Of a stretch of 64,000 nucleotides of DNA, positions 1-12,899 are shown one piece after another; position 1 is the first letter of the stretch; each line of letters starts with the position of its first letter. A program made the position numbers and the translations under genes. Origin of the DNA: Chlamydoabsidia padenii (Eukaryota > Mucoromycota > Mucoromycetes > Mucorales > Cunninghamellaceae); contig JAIWND010000012.1 of assembly GCA_025330725.1 (NCBI GenBank), forward strand, positions 496,001-560,000, in the 5' to 3' direction. Under the pieces are notes generated by a model that was given only the letters and a program-made list of their open reading frames with translations, ran no database searches and was not told the DNA's origin.

Positions 1-678
1 ACAATAACAAATCAAGGCGACTTTGAAGAAGAAGAAGATGAATCTTTTGATATTGATACTCATTCTATTGAAGATGGATTCTCTGCGGTGGATACAACAT
101 CTTCTGTCTTGGTACCTTCGCATAACGGTGATGATGATGATGATGATGATAGCGACAATACAAGTTATCCTAATGCGGTCAGTGCATCTGCCATCCGTGC
201 ATCAAGATCTCGGTCAAAAAAATGGACTTCGCCAAGAAAACTCTTCAATGCGGTGTCATATACTTTACAAGGAATGATGGATGTGGATCCTGAATTGACA
301 AGAAGGAATCAAATCGAATCATTGAAAACGACCATTGCACAGGTAAAACGACAGGGGGGACTATTCTGGATTTGAAATCTCACATATTTTTTTAATAATT
401 ATATGCAGCTGGAAACCACGAAAAGGAAAACCGCCGAGGAATCAAAACAAATAGGTGTGATCATTCAAGAAGAAATGCAACGATTTGAAAAACAAAAGGG
501 TGCGGAACTAAAGAAGATGATGATTGCCTTTGCAAAGCTTCATTTACAATTTTGTGAAAAGGTAAAGATAGGATGGGGAAATGGAATAACGTGTATTAAT
601 CATCATCATCGTTTATAGAACATGATATCATGGCAACGAACTCGACAACAAGTGGAAACTATGGCCATCTCTGACTAG
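1..678 (+). CDS. Sorting nexin Snx41/Atg20-like, 3' part
   Basis: This is the C-terminal part of a gene that begins left of the window. Three exons are readable: 1-342, 409-561 and 619-678 (TAG). An acidic, Asp-rich linker is followed by a block reading SRSKKWTSPRKLFNAV, then TLQGMMDVDPELTRRNQI and a helical region rich in Lys and Glu (QRFEKQKGAELKKMM, then LHLQFCEKN). The TLxGMMDVDPExTRRN block and the closing helix match the BAR-region tail of fungal Snx41/Atg20 sorting nexins. These bind PI3P on endosomes and act in retrieval from endosomes and in selective autophagy. The PX domain lies outside the window, so the family call rests on the tail only. Both introns are short with GT-AG ends. 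ATG20 versus SNX41 cannot be separated here. Confidence 0.75.
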
Positions 679-793
679 TTTAGATTCAATTGCGGTGTTT
701 AAAAATAAAATCATGCCTTTTTAAAAAATGTTTCTAGTCCCCTCCACTTCTCTTTTACTTCCCCTGTCTTTGTTTTTTTTTTTTTTTAATCTC

Positions 794-1743
794 ATGTCCA
801 AAACATTACCCTTCCCCATCTTCCGTTACAAACCACGTACACCAGCATCCATTCAAGGGGGTGCCATTATCGTCCTTCAAGAATGGTGGGGTGTCAATAA
901 ACAATGTCAAGAACACGCTCAACGATTAGCCGATACCACTGGTGCTCATACCGTCCTTCCTGATCTTTATAAAGGCAAAGTGGGTGTGAATGCAGAAGAA
1001 GCAAGTCATCTTATGAACAATCTGGACTGGCCTACTGCAATCTCTGAACTTGAAGAACTTGTTGGACAACTCAAGGAAGCTAAATTCTCGTAAGTACATT
1101 CCCCTTCCTTCAACCTCCTTTATTTTCACTCATCTGTGTCTTGTAGGAATATTGGCTCTATTGGTTTTTGTATGGGCGGTGGACTTTCTTTAGCATTGGC
1201 TACTCATATGGCGAAAACACGACATCCTCTTAAGGCGGCTGTCACTTGTTATGGTACTCCTCCAGGTGAACTCTATGATGTACGGGAAATCACCACTGTC
1301 ACACCTGTCCAAGGTCATTTTGGTGGAAAGGTATAGTATATATATATATAGTGCGGATGATGATTACTGATTTATTTTTATGATAGGATACGTTGAAAGG
1401 ATTGAGTGACCCAATAGCAGGTAAAACGAAATAAACAAGGACGATATATATATATATATATATATCCTTATTGATCGAATCTACTTTATTATCATTAGCG
1501 GATGCACTTGAATTTAAACTGAAAACATACAACACAGCCGAATCGACTATATATCGATATCCAGAACAAGGTCACGCGTTTTTGAATGATGAAGAATGGT
1601 CGGTGGAACAACGCAAAGAATTGGGATTTGTAGACAAGTCAATCGATCCAAAGACGACCGAAGAACAAGTCCGTGATTTGGCTTGGTCACGTATCACTAG
1701 CTTCTTTGTCCAACATCTCAGCAACAGACAACAAAGTGTCTAA
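794..1743 (+). CDS. Dienelactone hydrolase family protein
   Basis: Four exons (794-1089, 1147-1330, 1387-1420, 1499-1743) give 252 residues, the usual length for this alpha/beta-hydrolase family. The nucleophile elbow GFCMGGG supplies the catalytic Cys, GGKDTL the likely Asp, and PEQGHAF the His, forming the Cys-Asp-His triad. Family members hydrolyse dienelactone or related small esters; in fungi many act as generic carboxymethylenebutenolidase-like hydrolases with unknown natural substrate. I start at the ATG at 794 (MSKTLPFPIF). The upstream in-frame ATG at 728 would add a poly-Phe stretch encoded by an oligo-T tract, which looks like 5' UTR. Exon 3 is a micro-exon of 34 nt. A TA-dinucleotide run lies in intron 3. 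Confidence 0.85.
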
Positions 1744-2068
1744 TCATTTTTAGTATAGTTTACGTAGTATATATTCCCCCTTCCTCCTTATTGTGATGAA
1801 ACACTCTTTTTTTAAATAATAAAAACCATCCTTTGTATCTTACAACATTCTTTCTGACTACATTCCTGGCACTTGAACTATAGTACCTTTTTTGCATAGG
1901 TGTGATATGATTATTGTCTGTTTAGTCATCCCTCTCCTTAAACTATCAAAAAAAGGGCAATTTATCCACCACATACATACTTACTCGGACATTATTTGTC
2001 CTGTACCTTTCTTCTTCTCTCTTCTACCTTATAGATAACTCTTTTTTTTTTTTTGCGTGTGTGTGATA
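1744..2068. other. Intergenic, 3' UTR and kinase promoter
   Basis: This stretch holds the 3' end of the hydrolase gene, with AATAAAAA-like signals near 1817, and the pyrimidine-rich upstream region of the kinase gene. I see no coding sequence. Confidence 0.6.
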
Positions 2069-4974
<2,906 letters not shown>

Positions 4975-5436
4975 ACGGGGGGGGTTATTATTAGTAGTAG
5001 TAATAGTTGTATAGATCATCTTTCTTTTTTTTTTTTTTAGCTTATCATTATACCATATATAGAACGCTTCTTGTATATAATTTATCAATAAAAATGGTTG
5101 TCGTCGTTTTGATGCGCGAACAGTAGTTGTCAATGCAGGATGGCAGACGGCGGGATTTAAATAGAGCAATGGATGTGGATGGCGATAACAAGATGTGAAA
5201 TCTATTTTTACCATGTTTGACTTTCCCTTGGCAAACTGATAGTGTAAGAGGTGGCTCATGAGTATGACCAGGCTTTGAGATATCTTGTCTTGCTTGTTCA
5301 ACTCCGGATGACAGGCGGGGGAAGTGGGTAAAATGTAAAAATAGAATCCCCTTGCCTTATTTAAAGTTTTCGGTATTTATATTTGTCTCTTTTTCTTCTT
5401 TTTCTTTTCTCTCACTTTTTTCATTCATTATCCATC
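4975..5436. other. Intergenic with one GGCGGGATTTAAAT element
   Basis: This holds the 3' end of the kinase gene and the promoter of the secreted-protein gene. One copy of the recurrent element lies at 5149-5162, about 275 bp before the next ATG. A TATTTAAAG stretch lies near 5357. Confidence 0.5.
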
Positions 5437-6062
5437 ATGCGCTCACCACTCTTGCTTTTGTTGGTGTCCTCTTTCTGTACCTACTCGGCGTATGCTTCAG
5501 CTCTTGATAACGAACGTTGTTCAGGTAAAGGGAGGAAAAAAGTTACCACATTTATAATTAACCTTGTCATTTTTTTGTAACATGTATAGACGTTCACGTC
5601 CTTTACCCAACCGACAAGTCCATTGTTGATGACCATGTGGATCCCACTGCCTATGTTGTCATTCGTAAGTGAAAAAAAAAAAAAAAGGCAAGACGATGGT
5701 GCACCTGAAGACTCATCTCCTCCTAATTTAGAAAATCAACATACTTCTTTATCATACTTGAAAACTGTTTTGGTCCATAAACAAAAACATAATGGCTGGT
5801 ATTTGACCAAACAAATTTGGAATGATCATGAAGATCAGGAACACAAGAATCTGGCTAAAGTGACGGCGGTGCAATACAATCTGGATGAACTCAAAACTGA
5901 TCTTCCAGACCAATACTGGTATAGGTAAAGTCTCTTTAGGGTCTAGACTTTGCTGAGCCACTCATCCCTTTTTTATTATTATTATCATACTTGTATAGTG
6001 CCCAGATTGATCAAGATGGTGTGGAGTGTTGGGTGGAATCCGATCATTTTGATATCAAGTAA
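5437..6062 (+). CDS. Small secreted or ER-lumenal orphan protein
   Basis: Four exons (5437-5524, 5590-5664, 5693-5924, 5999-6062) join to 152 residues. The first 22-25 residues are a clear signal peptide: basic MRSP, then a Leu/Val core and a small-residue cleavage region ending YASA. The mature part is acidic and hydrophilic, with few Cys and no membrane segment, so export or residence in the secretory pathway is likely. I do not recognise the family. The acceptor of intron 2 is inferred: the AG at 5691-5692 keeps the frame, whereas the AG five bases earlier breaks it. A copy of the recurrent GCGGGATTT element lies about 275 bp upstream. The gene structure is well supported by frame, but the function is unknown. 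Confidence 0.7.
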
Positions 6063-6276
6063 ATGCCCTTTGACATATCCCATTCTACATATAACCCCCC
6101 TTCCTCTTTATTCTTTACATGGCACTTTACCCTTTTTTTTTATTATTTATCATATACATACAATGCCAACTAAATAAAAAACCAATGTCTTTATTATGTA
6201 TCATGTTTTATTTAAAATGTTGTCAATAGTCTATTAATTAATTTAATACATTAGGGGATAAGGATGTATACTGTAA

Positions 6277-7428
6277 TCATGGTTGTTCATAGCGTTGTTT
6301 CATTTGATGGTATAATCTTTCTTTTTTAGATGTCGAGACGCCCAGTCCAGCCCGAACATAAGGTGTTGTTGTTGGTGCCAGAGGTACAGTGATGCCTTGT
6401 TGAGATAAACCGACGCCTTGTCCATTTTGCCAACCCATCTTTTTCAACATGTCGTATCCTTTACCTTGTACGGGAGTATGCAGATCGATCACTTCTGCAG
6501 GTCGGTTACTGTCGTCCTGTTGTTGATATCCTTCCGATACACGTTCCCGTCGTAATCGTGCTCGATCAATATAATGTTGTTGCTGCTGTTGTTCGGTATC
6601 ATCCTCGTATTCCTTTAATAATCGTTTCTGCCATTCCCTTTTTGTTGTATTCTTCTTTAATGTTGAGACAGTGTGTTTCTTTGTTGTTGTTGTTGTTGTT
6701 GTTGTTGTTGCTGGTGCTGCTGATATGGCGGGTGATGAAGTATTGATAGCCGAAGTTTGACATTGTTGACAAGGCCAGCCCTGATCATGTAAATGGACTT
6801 GAAAGACAGTAACCCCCAGAGTCAATTCGTCACCGTGAGCCAAGTCGAAAGGCCTGCTGCATTGTTTGGCCGGTGAGAGTCGTTCACCATTGAGAAGCGT
6901 GCCGTTCTGAGAGCCCATATCCGTCACGGCAAAAGTATGGCGATCATGGTCGTAAAAGAGGTGACAATGAATCTTGCTGACTTGCATATCCCGTAGTCGT
7001 GTCGTTCGTGTGTCCCAATCATGCTTGTCCCGTCCTAGTGTCATTCCATTAGCATCTGTCAGAACCACTTGGCCTACAGGTACCACCGTTGAAGATAGCA
7101 CCACCAATCGCAAAGTCGCATCTGTGTCAGGCTCTTCAACGTCGTCATCCTTGTCGGTCGGTGCTGTATCATTCAAACTGTAATCAAAAGATACGGGTAT
7201 ATATAATTGTCGTTTAGCATCGTATTTGGAGTAGGTATCAGTCATCATGTCGTACCACATATCACGTTCACTGTTGTAAAAGTATCGTTCATGATCAGGG
7301 AGTTCCGTTATTGTATGTGTTGCTATTTCTCCATTGTTTTTTATGTTGTTTGTTGGACTGTTTGATTTGGGTTTCAGTCGATTACGGGTGGCATTGAGGT
7401 AATTATCCAAATCGTCAGAGAATTCCAT
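6277..7428 (-). CDS. AGGF1-like OCRE-FHA-G-patch protein
   Basis: A single exon encodes 383 residues. Near residues 45-75 is an aromatic-rich repeat (YFYNSERDMWYDMMTD, then YSKYD and LYIPV) typical of OCRE domains. An FHA domain follows at about 105-210, with GRDK, the invariant SKIHC and GSQNGTLLN. After a low-complexity Thr run (encoded by GTT repeats) and a charged helix comes a G-patch, GYDMLKKMGWQNGQGVG, with a GLGV follow-up. This order matches vertebrate AGGF1 and related spliceosome-associated proteins, so a nuclear role in splicing via phospho-dependent contacts is likely. The FHA phospho-Thr pocket residues (Arg of GR, Ser of SKIH, Asn of GSQNG) are present, so binding is probably intact. 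The lack of introns is unusual among its neighbours. Confidence 0.85.
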   Translation of the reverse strand: MEFSDDLDNYLNATRNRLKPKSNSPTNNIKNNGEIATHTITELPDHERYFYNSERDMWYDMMTDTYSKYDAKRQLYIPVSFDYSLNDTAPTDKDDDVEEPDTDATLRLVVLSSTVVPVGQVVLTDANGMTLGRDKHDWDTRTTRLRDMQVSKIHCHLFYDHDRHTFAVTDMGSQNGTLLNGERLSPAKQCSRPFDLAHGDELTLGVTVFQVHLHDQGWPCQQCQTSAINTSSPAISAAPATTTTTTTTTKKHTVSTLKKNTTKREWQKRLLKEYEDDTEQQQQQHYIDRARLRRERVSEGYQQQDDSNRPAEVIDLHTPVQGKGYDMLKKMGWQNGQGVGLSQQGITVPLAPTTTPYVRAGLGVSTSKKERLYHQMKQRYEQP

Positions 7429-7553
7429 GTAAAAAGAGAAAAAAAAGGTATAAAAACTGGAGAACCCGCTTGTCCAAAATAAAAATAAAATAGAGACTAC
7501 CGGGGTTTAAAAATAACTATATGCTAAAAGTGATTTTTTATTACAGGGCAGTA

Positions 7554-7807
7554 CTAGTCGAATCGATGTAATTTTATTTGTATGCCACAGGTAGTTTGTC
7601 GTTCATTTTCCACCATGGAGAAGGTAGCCAGTTCTATAAAATAAAAAGAAGATGAGTGCGTATGTTCCACCCTCCTTAGTTTATACTTACCGTGGTAGAA
7701 TCCAATTCCTTTTGATTGCACCATCGTTACAAGAGATATTACGTCTGCTATAGCAGGATCGGTACCAACCACTGTTATCACTGGATACGCTTGAAGACAC
7801 CGTTCGA

Positions 7808-7845
<38 letters not shown>

Positions 7846-8348
7846 AAGAGTGGAGTAAGTAAACTACCCATACTACACTTTTATTCGTTCTTTACCCATG
7901 CTACATAATGATCGTATCCATGTACAACTGTCTTTTTTTGGTGAGAAGGAGTATTTTGAATAACAACATGCACAGGGTTTATCGTTTGGTCAATGGTGAT
8001 AAAACTGGTGGCGGGTTGTTCGGTAAAAGAATCAACGGCTGATGTTTGCTGTGGACGACGAGGTTTCTTTTGACCTGCCTTTTGCTGCCGCCGGCTTGAT
8101 TCATGTTGCTCCATTGTCAATGTTGACTTTTTGATGGGGCGAGGTGTGGGTTTATGCTCCAATGTGTTTTCGGTGTTCGTTGGCCCTGTGTTGTTTTTCT
8201 TTTTTGGCTTGTTGCGAGTTTTACTGGCAGATTGATGAAGCGGTAGTGATGGCTTGTCGACTGGTGCATTTCTTGTTTTATCAGACTTGACGTCGGTTGT
8301 TGAAGAGGCAAAGGATGGTTTGAATTCCGTGGCTCCTGGATTGAGCAT
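7554..8348 (-). CDS. Possible Alba-fold nucleic-acid-binding protein
   Basis: Three exons (7896-8348, 7691-7808, 7554-7633) join in frame to 216 residues. The first 100 residues are Lys/Arg/Pro/Gln-rich and disordered. The rest can be read as the Alba order: strand (VHVVIQNT), helix (YDHYVAWIERCLQAYP), strand (VITVVGTD), helix (AIADVISLVTMVQ), strand (ELATFSMVEN) and strand (GIQIKLHR). Alba-type proteins bind RNA or DNA; eukaryotic members include RNase P/MRP subunits of the Rpp20/Rpp25 type. I assign the fold from the predicted secondary-structure pattern and the basic tail, not from a diagnostic motif. A long TA microsatellite (7810-7842) sits inside intron 1 next to the splice acceptor. 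Confidence 0.45.
7810..7842. repeat. (TA)n microsatellite in an intron
   Basis: An uninterrupted TA-dinucleotide run of about 33 nt abuts the acceptor of intron 1 of the Alba-like gene. On the gene's strand it forms the pyrimidine-poor end of the intron. Confidence 0.9.
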
Positions 8349-8776
8349 TATTATCGTTTAATTGAAAGGAAGAAGAAGAAAGAGAAGAAATCGGGTGGAT
8401 TGAAATAAACAGCCCTCTTCCCCGCGTTTTCAAATCCCGCTTTCAGTAAATGGCACTGTGCATAAATATCCCTCACTACAGAAGAGATGTTTGATATAAT
8501 ATCTATGCAACATAATAGGATAATCCTAATCCACCTTTTACAAAGTCATATAAAGGAAGTGTCCATATAGTATAGTACCCAAACCAAGAAAGTTGATTGA
8601 TTGCTTGTTGATAATCCTCTCTCAAGTCCCACCTTTTTTTTTGCATTTGCATTATGATATATAAACAAGTTTGTTTATTGATTTAATATGGTCAAGATTA
8701 AAAAGAGAAGCTATACTATATGACTGGGTAACAAATAAGATTAAGCTATGCTAAAGTATAAGATCACCCACAGAGA
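8349..8776. other. Intergenic with a TTTCAAATCCCGC element
   Basis: This is the upstream region of the Alba-like gene and the 3' end of the coiled-coil gene. The recurrent element lies at 8427-8440, about 80 bp before the start codon of the Alba-like gene. No coding sequence is seen. Confidence 0.6.
8427..8440 (-). promoter_or_regulatory. GCGGGATTTGAAAA element
   Basis: This is an exact copy of the recurrent motif, read on the minus strand, about 80 bp upstream of the minus-strand start at 8348. Confidence 0.5.
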
Positions 8777-10195
8777 TCAAGTCGATATGGGAGCGCTAGT
8801 TGTGATAGTGGACGAGTCCGCATGGTGAGCACCAGGATGACCCGTCGAGCAAAGGACACGACCCTTTTCCAGTGTATATATCGTCTCACCATAAACCACA
8901 AATGGCGGACATATACAAAAATCCACAATCCCCGATGTCTGCCCATCCTCGTCCACCATCAAATCAGGATCAAACGCTTGGACCCTTTCCCTCGTTTCCG
9001 CCGCCGCCACATCCACCTCTTGACCTTTCATGGCAAACCCAAGCACCATGGCGAGTTCCACCAATCCTTGAATCTTGTGAGCATATTGTTTCTGAGCAAC
9101 CCGTTCCTGTTTGTCGTGCTGGTAGATAAAAGGGTACGCCTTGACGAGTCCCCCGTATAAGAATTTCCAATTGCTGTAACTGGCGTCCTGGAGTTTTTGT
9201 TGTATCAGACTATTGTTCTCCTTGCACATCACCAAAGCAATTTCTTGTCGTAGCCGTGTCGCAAATCCATAGGTGTCATATCGTTCCAACCAAAATGCCA
9301 TGTCATTGTAGTGATCCAAAATGGTCAGGCCCGGAAACACATTCAGGTTCATGTTTTGCACCAAGACATCCATCATGAATTTCTCAGTGAGCATGCGTAG
9401 TCGGTGTAGAGGCAAAGGGTCCCCCATGTTGTTGATACAGTCGTGTAGGTTGAGCCAAAAGGTGCGTAGGGCATGTGTTGCTACCACTGGATCGGCTTGT
9501 TTAATCAGTTCGTCGGCCAAGTCACGGATCTTCTTTTTGAGGTCTTTGAGTTTTTGGCTGATGGTGGTGAGATCGTCGGGAGTGGCACGGAGTGATTCAA
9601 GGTGTTGGCGATAGTTGGTTTCCAATTGTTGCTGGGAGGCTGCGCGTTGCTGGATCGTGGTGTTCATCTGCCTGATACGGTCCTCCAAACTAATGGTATC
9701 ATGTCTGTACTGAGATCGCTCCACTTCCAGCTGGTTTAGTATGTGTCGCTGTTGGTGTAGTTGAGCCTGTAGTTGGGATACCAAGAGATCTGTCTGAGGT
9801 GCATCTTGTTGGTGTATAATGTCGGTATTTCCCATTCCTGCTTCTTTTTCACTAGTATCGGTAGATAGTCGTCTGTCAGATGCTGTGTTTGAGTTGTTGT
9901 TTTGAGGAGATACTGGTGAAGAGTTGGCGGTTGTTGTCGGACTAAGAGATGCATAAGTAATACCTTCCATCGGCTGAGTGGTATTGACCGAAATGTGCTT
10001 GTGTTGTGAATCCAAAGATGAGAATTGTTCGATTGGGGATGCAGGAGCACCATCCGATTGAGGCTTATCCATTTCTTCAACGGGTGATACTGCATCATAA
10101 AAAGTAAAAAGATGAGATGACTATTAAAAAAGGTACTTTATAGATATTACCCCTTTGTTTTGTTTTACCAGCATACCTTTTGTTGCTTCTGCCAT
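8777..10195 (-). CDS. Coiled-coil protein of unknown function
   Basis: Exon 1 (10177-10195) encodes only MAEATK. Exon 2 (8777-10089) carries the rest, giving 443 residues. The N-terminal 90 residues are Ser/Thr/Gln/Asn-rich and disordered. Residues about 95-200 form a coiled coil (Gln, Leu and Arg heptads, then a Lys-rich KKKIRDLADELIKQ segment). The remaining C-terminal region looks globular and alpha-helical, with conserved-looking aromatics (FWLNLHDCINNMGDPLPLHR; WKFLYGGLVKAYPFIY). I do not recognise a named domain. The very short first exon with only six codons before the intron is a feature shared with the ribosomal protein genes here. Confidence 0.65.
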
Positions 10196-10675
10196 GAATA
10201 TAACTAGATGGTATTGAGATAGTGTCGTGTAAATGGATAAAAGTTTGTGGGGTGTGTTAAATAAAAGAAAGAAAGCAAGTACGGAAGACCCCGTCCATTT
10301 TATTTTGGAGCGGGATTTAAAAAATTGATCAACTAAAAGCGATCGACAGCCCTTCCCAATGGAGATTGCTGGTTGATACCATGAGCAGATGGATCAAGAC
10401 AGTAAAAAATAAAAAATAAAAGACATCCCAATTAAATACATCTATAATAACACACGCACGCATACAATACTGAGCATGATTGATCAATGCGACACCAACA
10501 TATTTTAAAACCCGCCCATCCCAATCCACATATAATGAGTTCAAATCCTTTACTTTATTTGTACATACACACACAACAATCAAACAATGGGGGCAAACAA
10601 TGCATAAAAGAGATAAAAAGAAGGAGATAGTAGTAGCATAACAAAAAAAAGGGGGGGAAAGATAAACCAAGGTGT
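10196..10675. other. Intergenic with two motif copies
   Basis: This lies between the start of the coiled-coil gene and the 3' end of eL18. GCGGGATTTAAAAA lies at 10310-10323, about 115 bp upstream of the coiled-coil gene, and a degenerate TTTTAAAACCCGCC lies at 10503-10516. Nothing coding is seen. Confidence 0.5.
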
Positions 10676-11526
10676 TTAAACCTTGAAACCACGAGAAGCA
10701 CGCTTACCACGAGCCTTTTCAAACTTGCGACCCTTGGAGCGGACATAAGGCTTCTTGTTCTTGTGAGGACCCATACCAAAGTGCTTGACGGCTTCACGGT
10801 TGTTCTTGGCACCACGCACCAAAACAGTGTTGGCACCAGTAGGAGCACGGAGAGCCAATTGATCGAGAGTGATGATTTCACCACCAGCCTTCAAGATACG
10901 AGCCTTGGCAGTCTTGGTGACATGGAGAGCAGCCAAAGACAACTTGGGCAAGTCCAAAAGACGAGAGTCATCAGTGACGGTACCGACGACCACAAAAGTC
11001 TTGTTGGCGACATCCTTCTTGGCAGCATACTTGGCCAAACGAGAGACAGTGACGGGAGGACGGTTGATGCGGGACATGAAGAGACGCTTCAAGACGACTT
11101 TGTTGAAGTTGGCATCGGTACGACGAGCGAGGAAACGATACAACTAGAATATATATAGAGAGAGAGAAAGAGAGAAAGTGCGTCGGTGTTGTTAGTTTGA
11201 TAGATCCAGATTATTGATTTCCCCGAATCGAGTTCCCCCTCCCCTATTTTGTATCCATGTCCATTCAGTTACCTTGACCAAGAGTTGCAAGTAGACATTG
11301 TCAGACTTGGGAGCAGTACGGTTGCTGTTCTTGACGTGGTGTTTCTTAATGTCAATACCCTACATTATTTGAAAGAAGACATGTCAATTGAGTGTCAAAC
11401 TTTGAGAATCATCCATCCATCCATTCATCCATCCATTCATCCGGTCATCTATTATAGTCTTTTTTTCCATCCTATCTGCTTCATCCAGTATTATTCCCTA
11501 TTACAACAGGATGTTCATCTTACCAT
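10676..11526 (-). CDS. 60S ribosomal protein eL18
   Basis: Three exons: 11524-11526 (ATG alone), 11273-11359 and 10676-11143, giving 185 residues, the usual size. The start reads [20 protein letters not shown], the hallmark of eL18, followed by [18 protein letters not shown] and the conserved [18 protein letters not shown] end. It is a component of the cytosolic large ribosomal subunit. The initiator ATG is the whole coding part of exon 1, directly followed by the donor GTAAGA. Intron 1 contains a CCAT-type tetranucleotide repeat that reads (GGAT)n on the sense strand, as in the two other ribosomal protein genes of this window. Codon use is strongly biased to C-ending codons such as AAG and GTC, as expected for high expression. 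Confidence 0.97.
11409..11443 (-). repeat. (GGAT)n tract in eL18 intron 1
   Basis: ATCC/ATTC tetranucleotide repeats on the plus strand read as GGAT/GAAT on the sense strand of eL18, shortly after the start codon. Confidence 0.85.
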
Positions 11527-11628
11527 TATTGTTTATCAACCAAATGATCAGGCTAAAAAGAGAAGGAACTGAATTTTATTTTCTCCTGTCGACTTTGGTT
11601 CACCAGGCGGGAATTCAATGTTATCCTT

Positions 11629-11641
11629 TTTTAAATCCCGC
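11629..11641 (+). promoter_or_regulatory. TTTAAATCCCGC element between eL18 and COQ9
   Basis: This copy of the recurrent motif lies in the short divergent promoter, about 105 bp from the eL18 ATG and 80 bp from the COQ9-like ATG. A second degenerate copy (GGCGGGAATTCAA) lies at 11606-11618. Confidence 0.5.
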
Positions 11642-11718
11642 ATTTCCTTTTGCACATAAAAAAAAAAGGAAGCATGATTTTTTTTCTCTCCCTTGCTTCT
11701 CTTCTTCCTTGTCAAATC

Positions 11719-12670
11719 ATGCTGCGATCGTTAATAACTCGTACTAGTCTACCTCACTCTCCTCTTACCATTGGAGCGCAACAACGATCAACACATACCT
11801 GTCGATCCTTTCCCAGGTAAGGATATATACTGAACACGTCATTCTTTTTTATCATAATCATTAGCGTCATTGGGGATACTTGGCAGGCCCAACTTCAAGC
11901 AACCTTAACACATGTACCACAACATGGGCTGGATTATTAAAAAATATGACACTTGGTGCGGCTCAACTTGGTTTACCTTCTATTGTCCAAGGTGTATTTA
12001 CTGGTGGCCCAGTTGGACTCGTTAATGCTTACCTTGTCACGACCAATTCACCCTGACAATCCAAAGTGATGCTACTCGATATTGGAAACCAAATAAATCC
12101 ATGAACGATAAAGTACGTGCTCTTACTATGCCTCGACTTGGTCTGCTGTGACCTTATATGCGGCTCTGGCTCCATGCCTTAACCATCTTGGCTACTTCTG
12201 CCTATGATTTTCCGTCACTTGTCTGAATTGGTGGATGATATCTGGTTTGATGCAGGTGATCAAAGTCCCAACGTAAGTTCATTAAACCTTTTTTTTGGGT
12301 GGGGGGGAGGATTTTACTCATCTAATCTCTTGGGAGCTTTCTTCTTCTTTTGGATGTAGATGAATTGGTATACAAAACAGGCATCCTGGGCTGCTATTTA
12401 CTCGGCAACCGAACTATACATGTCACAAGATATCTCACCTGAATTCATCGAAACTTATCGAAGGTTGAACGAAACGGATCAAGTGGGTACCACTACTAAG
12501 ATGACTTGCTTTGATGATCTTTATATATATAGTTGGGGACCATGCTATCCTTTGGGGCCAAAAGTTTAATCAATATCTTTGTTTAGGTACAGTACATTAC
12601 AACACATGTATACAAAACCACTCGAGAATTCTTTCTCTTTCTCTTTTTAGCGTGGCCCAAATTAAAATAG
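11719..12670 (+). pseudogene. COQ9: COQ9 (ubiquinone biosynthesis), multiply broken
   Basis: The ATG at 11719 opens a basic, mitochondrial-presequence-like exon (to 11816), then exon 2 starts at 11865. Across three frames I can read the COQ9 landmarks in order: LTHVPQHG, LGAAQLGLPS, a middle helix, ELVDDIWFDAGDQSPN, then after an intron (12273-12359) NWYTKQASWAAIYSATELYM with PEFIETYRRL. COQ9 is a lipid-binding partner of COQ7 in ubiquinone synthesis. The frame is broken near 11927 (stop TAA at 11938), near 12054, by a TGA at 12149-12151, near 12221, and probably again near the 3' end, where LGTMLSFGAKSL is in a different frame. Introns do not explain these breaks. Splice sites remain good, so decay looks recent. 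Local sequence error is the alternative. Confidence 0.75.
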
Positions 12671-12899
12671 CATATCATGTATCTCTTTTACCTACATCTG
12701 TATAATCTATTCATTAGTTTAGTTTTTGTTTTGGACAATAAAAAAAAAAGCTACTTTATTATAATTAAAAAGTATAATGGTACAATAGTGTGGGGAATAT
12801 GGATATACATGTATGTATGTGTATGAATAAATAACTACAGGGTGTCTATATAAAGTGTGTGTGTGTGTGTTGGGGGGGGACTATATCTAATGATGTCAT

